NCBI GenBank assembly: GCA_008638375.1
Contig: VIRR01000485.1
Coordinates: 108,912-172,911, forward strand
DNA length: 64,000 bases
Reading direction: 5' to 3'
DNA from: Nyssa sinensis
Taxonomy: Eukaryota > Streptophyta > Magnoliopsida > Cornales > Nyssaceae
The position numbers and the translations under genes are program-made. Below the pieces are notes generated by a model, which was given only the letters and a program-made list of their open reading frames with translations, had not been told where the DNA came from and searched no databases. Each line of letters starts with the position of its first letter. Position 1 is the stretch's first letter. This document shows, in pieces, positions 58,604 to 64,000 of this stretch.

Positions 58604-58631
58604 CATTATATTTTCCCTTGTAGCAAGACAT
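58604..58631 (-). pseudogene. Orphan first exon resembling cytosolic fructose-bisphosphate aldolase
   Basis: On the minus strand ATG at 58631 opens MSCYKGKYN and is followed after one base by GTAATCTC, a splice donor. Plant cytosolic class I aldolases begin MS-C/S-Y/F-KGKY with an intron in phase 1 at this place, so exon length, residues and phase all agree. Upstream is a CT-rich leader (58632-58720) with telo-box-like ACCCTAACCC, as in highly expressed housekeeping genes. The next exon (..DELI..GTPGKGILAADESTGT) is not found leftwards to the window start on this strand. Either it is deleted, or this is a promoter-and-exon fragment carried here by duplication. The protein part is only nine residues, so the call is tentative. 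Confidence 0.45.
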
Positions 58632-58760
58632 GGTTAGACTGGAGTGAAGGACGAGAAGAATTCTTAGAGAGAGAAAGAGAGTTTTAGAGCGAGAAAGAGA
58701 GACGAGGACAGCGAAGTTGGGGTGGGTTAGGGTTATGTTTTAAAGGGAAGGGAGAGGCAG
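58632..58760 (-). promoter_or_regulatory. Leader and promoter of the aldolase-like exon
   Basis: Minus strand: pyrimidine-rich leader with CTCTTTC repeats, telo-box-like ACCCTAACCC at about 58725-58735, and TTTAAAAC just beyond. Confidence 0.4.
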
Positions 58761-58983
58761 GTATGGAGAGAGGCTGAATCATTGAGAATGCCGCTGGCCT
58801 CTCTTGGCTTGTTTTTTCATGAAACCGCTTTCTCAGGTGGTTTTATTAATTTTACACTTTTACCCCCTCATTTATTGGGCGGGTACTTGAAACCCGGCCC
58901 ACGATCACTCTGAGCCAAAAATTGGGCTAAAATTACTCCATACTTAATGTAGTACACACACAGCCACATTTCATTATATAATT

Positions 58984-59161
58984 CTTGAGTAATGCTTGTC
59001 TTATTTTTATATTTTATGAAAATTATTTATCTTTATGAGTTAGTAATGTTGTATTGGTTGAATATCACATCTCATGTGATATCCAACTAATACAACATTG
59101 TCAACTCATGAAAGTAAATATTTTTTTGTAGAGTTTTTAAGTAAGCCTAACATTATTGATA
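58984..59161. mobile_element. Foldback MITE, near-perfect inverted repeat of about 178 bp
   Basis: Two arms of about 85 nt meet at a 3-nt loop (CTC, 59071-59073). The inner 37 nt of each arm, running outwards from ATGTGATAT, match apart from four or so mismatches. Outer arms pair less well. It has no coding capacity and would form a long hairpin if transcribed. Confidence 0.85.
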
Positions 59162-61880
59162 GTTATTTTCATAAGTAATTCTTTTTCATTCATAAGCAAT
59201 ATTTCATTAAGTGAAAATTTATTTTTTAGGTCTTCTAGATAAATAAAAAATGTTATTGTTTTTGGATTTAAGAAATGAATTATTTAGTATTTTAAAAATA
59301 TATTTGGAAGGATATTTTAGTCTAACTAGTAAGATTTTTTAACGGTATTAAGATGAAAATTTATCGTTAGACCTTTTTTGTAATAAAATTTTTAATTTGG
59401 GTCTTTTAAATTAAAAAAATTAATTATGAATTTTTTGAATTAAAAATTTTATTTGAAGTATTTTTTTAATATTTTTCCCAAAAATTAAAGGGCTTTCAAG
59501 AGGTGGGACACGGTTTGAAGACAAATTGTAATAGTGGGGATAGTTACGTGAGGAATGGTTAAAAGATGCCCTTCAGAGGGTTTTATTTTCTTAATTCTTT
59601 TATATATCAAAATAAAAGTCCAAATATGTTTTACTGAATTTATTTAACATCTTTTGAACGGTCTGTGTGCTTTATATATATATATATATATAAAAATATA
59701 AATATAAAAGGAAAGTTCATATCAGTAGTGACTATTTGTATTTTTGATTTGATTTGATTAGTGTGTATTATATACATTTATTTTACGTAATGTGTGTATT
59801 ATATTGTAATGATTAAAAATATTAAATATGAGTATTTATATTTATAATTTAATTGACACGTAATCATGTATACTTATTTATTATTCGCATCAATTAAATC
59901 ACAATATATATATATATCTATATCTATATCTATCTATACTACCTATCTATGTATGAATCCTTTTATGTGTTTTCTTAAAAAATATTTTACACTGAGTTCA
60001 TTAAAATACCCCCATTACACCACTGAGTTCACCAAAATACCCTCATGACACCCCCTTATTCAAGATCTGTGAACCCACTCCACAACCCAACCGTTACAAA
60101 CCGTTAAGCTCCTCCCTTCCTTCCCCGCCGATACAAGCCGTTCAACTTCCACCTTCCCTTCTCCCCCGATATTTTTCGGTCTTCTTTTCCGCAACTCCCA
60201 CTTTCTCTTCTCCCCCAATATTTTGCCAATGAGCTTCTTTGCCGCATCAGCTGTTGGATCATTTGTTTAAGGAGTGGAATTTCGGTACTTCATTGTTGCA
60301 GATGCTCCAAGAGCTACGTTGGGGTTTGTGACGAAGCAATTTTCCAGTTTTTTCAAGTGGGAGGCGAAGATATGTTTACGTCGCTTCATGTAGTTGGATC
60401 GTTCGTTTAAGAAGGGAAATTACGGTGCTATGTTGGAGCTCTGTTAGAAGATCACCGGGAGTTGACGTGGCATAGATTGGCTGTTGCTGCAGCAGAACGA
60501 GGATGAAGGGTATGAATACGATTGAAATTGAAGCTGTCTGAGCAGTCGAAGCAGTCGAAGGAAATATTCGAGGCTTCTAAGGAGATCGTCCAAATCAGAG
60601 CACAATGCAACACTGACCTGGTATTCTCTCTCCGTGCGTCTCTCATCCCTATCTCCTCTGTTTTCTGGTCTCCCCTTCCAGTTTCCCTACTTTCTATTTG
60701 TGTTCAACCAATAAATCAAACCATGAGAATGATTCTATAAGATAATTCATATTCTTAGATTCAAAAATCAATTGAAGGTATTATTTTTAATCTTTTGTTG
60801 AATAAGGAACATCAAGAAACAGATTGGCCTTATCTGCTAATTATTTTGATATGCAAGCAATAGTTCCTTTTCAGTTTGAAGCTGTCAGGTAAAGAATAGG
60901 TTGCCTGATAATTAACACTGTGGAGGATCATTTTCTTTTTTCCCTTTTTTTAAAAAAAATTTATTGGGAGTGAAGGGGATCGAAGGTGTAATTCTCTCTT
61001 ATCTTTGAAGACTATGGAGTAGAAAAGATGAGAGTGGAGGTTTTGAGATGGGGAAAATATTACTTTATTTGTAATTGTAGATGTCATATATCAACATACA
61101 TGCACACTGACTACAATGCCTTTTAATATTTGAATACAAGGATATATTAGAATCAATCCAATTTGCATTGCCTGTTTAATTGGCAGTGTAAACCATTGAA
61201 TATTAAAGAATAACATGCAATGCTCTGTTGTTTTGTTTACCTTTTGTAGCTCATTTTAATATTGTTTAAGTCATCTATGGTTAGTTCCCTACTGTTTTAT
61301 GATGAAATAGCTTTGGAATTATCTGTCTTATCAATGTTAGCATTGTTACATATATTTTGCTTTATTCGAATCTTGAATTCTAGGTTAGGTTGAAGAGTAT
61401 GAATGGGGAAGGCCGTAAGGTAGCTTTTATTGAATGGGGAAGCCCATAAGTTAGCTTTTATTGAATGGGGAAAAGTATGAAATGGATGGCCTTGTAATTA
61501 TCTTTATGCATATAAATTACAGTTTTCTCATACTCTTGGACTTGAACTTCATGGAGTGGTGAATTTTTATTTAGGAACAACTGGTTATAATTTCTTTTCA
61601 GGCTTATTTCTTAGGATTTGAATCCACCTAATTGGAATTTTAGAAGGGGTAGCCTTCCAAAAGCATACTAACAGCCTTTTGAGTTAGGCCAGTTTGCACG
61701 AGCTCAACCCAAACTATTATTTAGAAAATTTTAGAAGGGGTGGGTCTGTTTGGTTGGTCCTTTGAATTGAATTGTTTCAAAAGATGAAAGAACATTTTCT
61801 TCCTACTGAACACAAGTAAATCACCCAACAAGCAAAGTAGAAAATTAGTTCATGGGAGTAGCAGTTAGCAAGTTTGTAAT
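59162..61880. other. Intergenic and possible 5' region of the zinc-knuckle-like gene
   Basis: Contains an (AT)n/(ATCT)n tract (59903-59938). 60060-60250 is C/T-rich, promoter- or leader-like. 60480-60620 has a GC-balanced, exon-like character (AAGGAGATCGTCCAAATCAG) but no recognisable product. It may be non-coding 5' exons of the downstream gene. Nothing else is supported. Confidence 0.4.
59903..59938. repeat. (AT)n / (ATATCT)n microsatellite
   Basis: AT units passing into ATATCT repeats. Confidence 0.9.
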
Positions 61881-62727
61881 ATGGCTACTAGAGATGCTAT
61901 TAAGAGAGAGAGTCCTTCAGCTAATGGTGCGAAACAGGTCGGCTGTACTCCACTATGTTTTAGATATAGTGCTTATGGTCATGTTACCATGGTGTGTCCA
62001 AATAAAGGTATGCACTTTTTCTTTGAAGAACCAACTTCAAAATCTGATCGAATATTGGAAGAAGAGCATAATGAAGAAGAAATTGAGAAAAAAATATTAT
62101 TATGCTGATGGAAGGAATGAGCCTTATAGTCATGATACCATTATATGTCCAAGCAAAAGTTTGCAATTTTACTATAAAAGACCAACATCTGAATATGATA
62201 AAGAATTAGAAGATGATCATAATGAGGTTCAACCCCATCAAGCATCTGATTGTTTCAATGGTGATCCAAAATTGAAAGATGACCAAAGTCAAAATCAAAA
62301 TCAAAATCAACCTCATAAAGCTGATCATTTTGATGACATATCGAAAAGTGATTGTCTTATATTTCAGCCACTATTGGTAGTACAAAAGGAGAACGAAAAG
62401 GAGGATGGGTTTTCTGCTAACATCCTTCATGATCAGAACTTTTGTGAAGAAAGATTATGCACTCAGATTACTATTGTGGACAGCAGCCTAAACATGGCAT
62501 CAAAAGAACTTGATAAGAAGCTTGAGTTGAAGGAGAGGTATCCTTCTCTGTATCAGCCCATTAATGATGTAGGAAAACATGATTCAAAAGGAAAGGGACA
62601 AGACACATTGCCGCAACATCTCTGGCCAATACAGTCCAGCAGTGAGGCATCAACTTTTGATGCTGATGAAATTTGGGAGAAAGCCAACTATAAAGTTGAA
62701 GAACTTGAAGCAGTTTGGATGTTATGA
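61881..62727 (+). CDS. Zinc-knuckle-like protein, reading frame broken at an A7 run
   Basis: ATG 61881 opens MATRDAIKRESPSANGAKQ, followed by CFRYSAYGHVTMVC, which fits a CCHC zinc knuckle (C-x2-C-x4-H-x4-C) with the second Cys replaced by Tyr. This frame stops at 62106-62108. A second frame continues in the +1 direction from a run of seven A (about 62087-62093) and carries a diverged repeat of the same unit (NEPYSHDTIICPSKSLQFY and RPTSEYDKELEDDHNE), an acidic Asn/Gln-rich linker and a C-terminal stretch ending FDADEIWEKANYKVEELEAVWML. One A fewer would join the two parts into one protein of about 280 residues. The frame open from 61852 to 62727 has an unrelated N-terminus and is not favoured. 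A single-strand RNA- or DNA-binding role is possible from the knuckles but unproven. Confidence 0.45.
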
Positions 62728-64000
62728 AACATTTTATAAAAGCAGACGGCAAGGGAGTTCTGGAAGGGGTGTTATTGAGTCATCCTGAAAACTACAGGTG
62801 TAAACAGTAACAGACAATGCCACACTTCAGCATTAATATGGTTGGTATCTCTCCATCATTGCAAGAGATAAGTGAAAGTTCATGAATGTACATCAGGTAC
62901 TGAGAACTCAATTCTTGGACAAGGTTTGCGTTTACCTTGTTGCTTGTTGGTGCAGTCTGTACATATAAATTGCAGCACAAAGTTCATTCTTTCTTTGTGA
63001 AACTTTTTTCCATTAACCAACTGTACAAGTTAGTCCTCTAAGCAGCTCGTGTGCTAAATGTCCAGGAAGATCTCAGGCAACATAAGGTTATTGGCCCTAG
63101 ATCAGCACAATTTTTTTATTTTATTTTATTTTATCTCTGTTTTTTTTAAAAAAAAAAATTGATGAGGTTTTAGTGATTTCTTGATTGTTTGATTAATGGA
63201 GATGTTTTTATTTTCTTGGAAAAACCATGGTTTACATAGCTTACAATGAGTTTAAGTGTCTCTGTTTGAGATCCCCTTTTGTTGTTCTTCTTCCCAGTTT
63301 TCATGAGTTTGTGATCTATTTAACTTGAAATGTGCCCTTTTCAATGGTTGTAACTTGTGCAACTTTTTTATTTTGTTTTGTATGTGGTTTAAGAACCTTG
63401 TTTCTTTGTTTCTGCTTCTCTGATCACTTGTATGTGTGTGTGTGTGGGAGGTTATGGAAATTGTTAGGAGTCACTGTTCCCCCCCCCCCTTGTTTTTCAT
63501 GTGGTTTAAGAACTTTGCTATGTGATTTTAGTATTTCTTTGTTTTAGCCATTGCAGGATTGCCCTCCATTTCTCTGTTATTTTTTTTTGAAATTGATGGG
63601 GTTTTAGTGATTTCTTGATTGTTTGATTAATGGAGATGTTTTAAATTTCTTTGAAAAACCACGGTTTACATAGCTTACAATGAGTTTTAGCATCGCTGTT
63701 TGAGATCCCCTTTTGTTGTTCTTCTTCCCAATGCATGCATGACTTTTTAAAAATGGTTTTCCTATGCTTTTCTTGCTTCAAGCTTAGTATTTTTGTGGTA
63801 AGAAATAGATATAAATTCTTCTCAAACATCTTCTTGTATTGATTTTGTGGTAGGCAATAGATGTAGACTCTTCTGAAGAATCAAGTCCTCTTGGTTAGAA
63901 ATTAAGAAAGACACAACCTTTTCTAAATTTAGTGGAAACAAGGTTTTCCCAAGCAAGAAAAACAAATTGTCTAAACACGGCCAATTTGGATGATTTTGGA
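62728..64000. other. 3' flank of the zinc-knuckle-like gene and a duplicated segment
   Basis: No gene. 63161-63298 and 63592-63730 are a direct duplication (next entry). Confidence 0.5.
63161..63730 (+). repeat. Direct duplication, period about 431 bp
   Basis: GATGAGGTTTTAGTGATTTC..TTGATTGTTTGATTAATGG and on to GAGATCCCCTTTTGTTGTTC occurs at about 63161-63293 and 63592-63724 with few differences. The intervening DNA has a shorter internal echo (ATGTGGTTTAAGAAC at about 63381 and 63499). Confidence 0.88.

Noticed and set aside
61852..62086. ATG at 61852 as start of the zinc-knuckle-like protein
   Set aside because: Its first 78 residues are hydrophobic and unlike the knuckle units, whereas ATG 61881 in another frame gives a knuckle matching the downstream repeat.
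1..64000. CRISPR arrays, tRNA or rRNA genes
   Set aside because: Regular repeats found are tandem (no spacers). No cloverleaf with A and B boxes and no rRNA core sequence was recognised.

Overview
The window is nuclear DNA from a eudicot plant, probably woody. It has AT-rich intergenic DNA, dense microsatellites, MITEs, LTR and TRIM retrotransposons, a CACTA transposon, a coiled-coil NBS-LRR resistance gene and a plant 40S ribosomal protein uS5/RPS2 gene with an intron. Gene density is low. Most open frames found here are chance frames inside repeats.

Layout, left part. 1-873 is the decayed end of a Ty3/gypsy polyprotein. 2338-2670 (minus) encodes a small single-pass membrane protein. 4119-7364 holds two copies of a hAT-like repeat. 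7365-15247 is a nested stack: a Harbinger/Tourist-like MITE is split by a 7.0-kb CACTA element (7456-14467, TSD ATG) and again by a second MITE of its own family (14644-15068, TSD TAA). The CACTA element carries about 17 tandem copies of a 161-bp unit and no visible transposase. A further MITE lies at 15948-16406, a LINE remnant near 17.2 kb and a solo LTR at 18540-19144 (TSD AAAAG). A decayed large LTR-like region (about 19.7-26.06 kb) is split by a roughly 3.1-kb solo LTR (22776-25862).

Layout, middle. Two more MITEs sit back to back at 27423-28384. The RPS2 gene (29173-32182, plus) has a 2.2-kb intron and a C-terminal frame that appears shifted. 32.2-42.3 kb is intergenic, with local tandem duplications, an RNase H-like gene fragment and an orphan copy of the DNA that flanks the CNL gene on its 3' side. 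A complete 354-bp TRIM (42325-42678) and another MITE (42767-43269) precede an intact, intronless CNL resistance gene (43474-46038, plus).

Layout, right part. A possible organellar group II intron fragment lies near 50.9 kb. A complete Ty1/copia element (52010-56996, coding strand minus) has nearly identical LTRs but five in-frame stops and one frameshift. An apparent orphan first exon of cytosolic fructose-bisphosphate aldolase (58604-58631, minus), a foldback MITE (about 58984-59161) and a frame-broken zinc-knuckle-like gene (61881-62727, plus) follow.

I see no operon-like or prokaryotic system. The most notable structures are the nested transposon stack with its satellite-like 161-bp array, the target-site footprints that fix the borders of ten or so elements, the tandem-duplication history around the CNL gene, and the pattern of stops in an otherwise young copia element. 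All calls come from reading the sequence; no database search was run.
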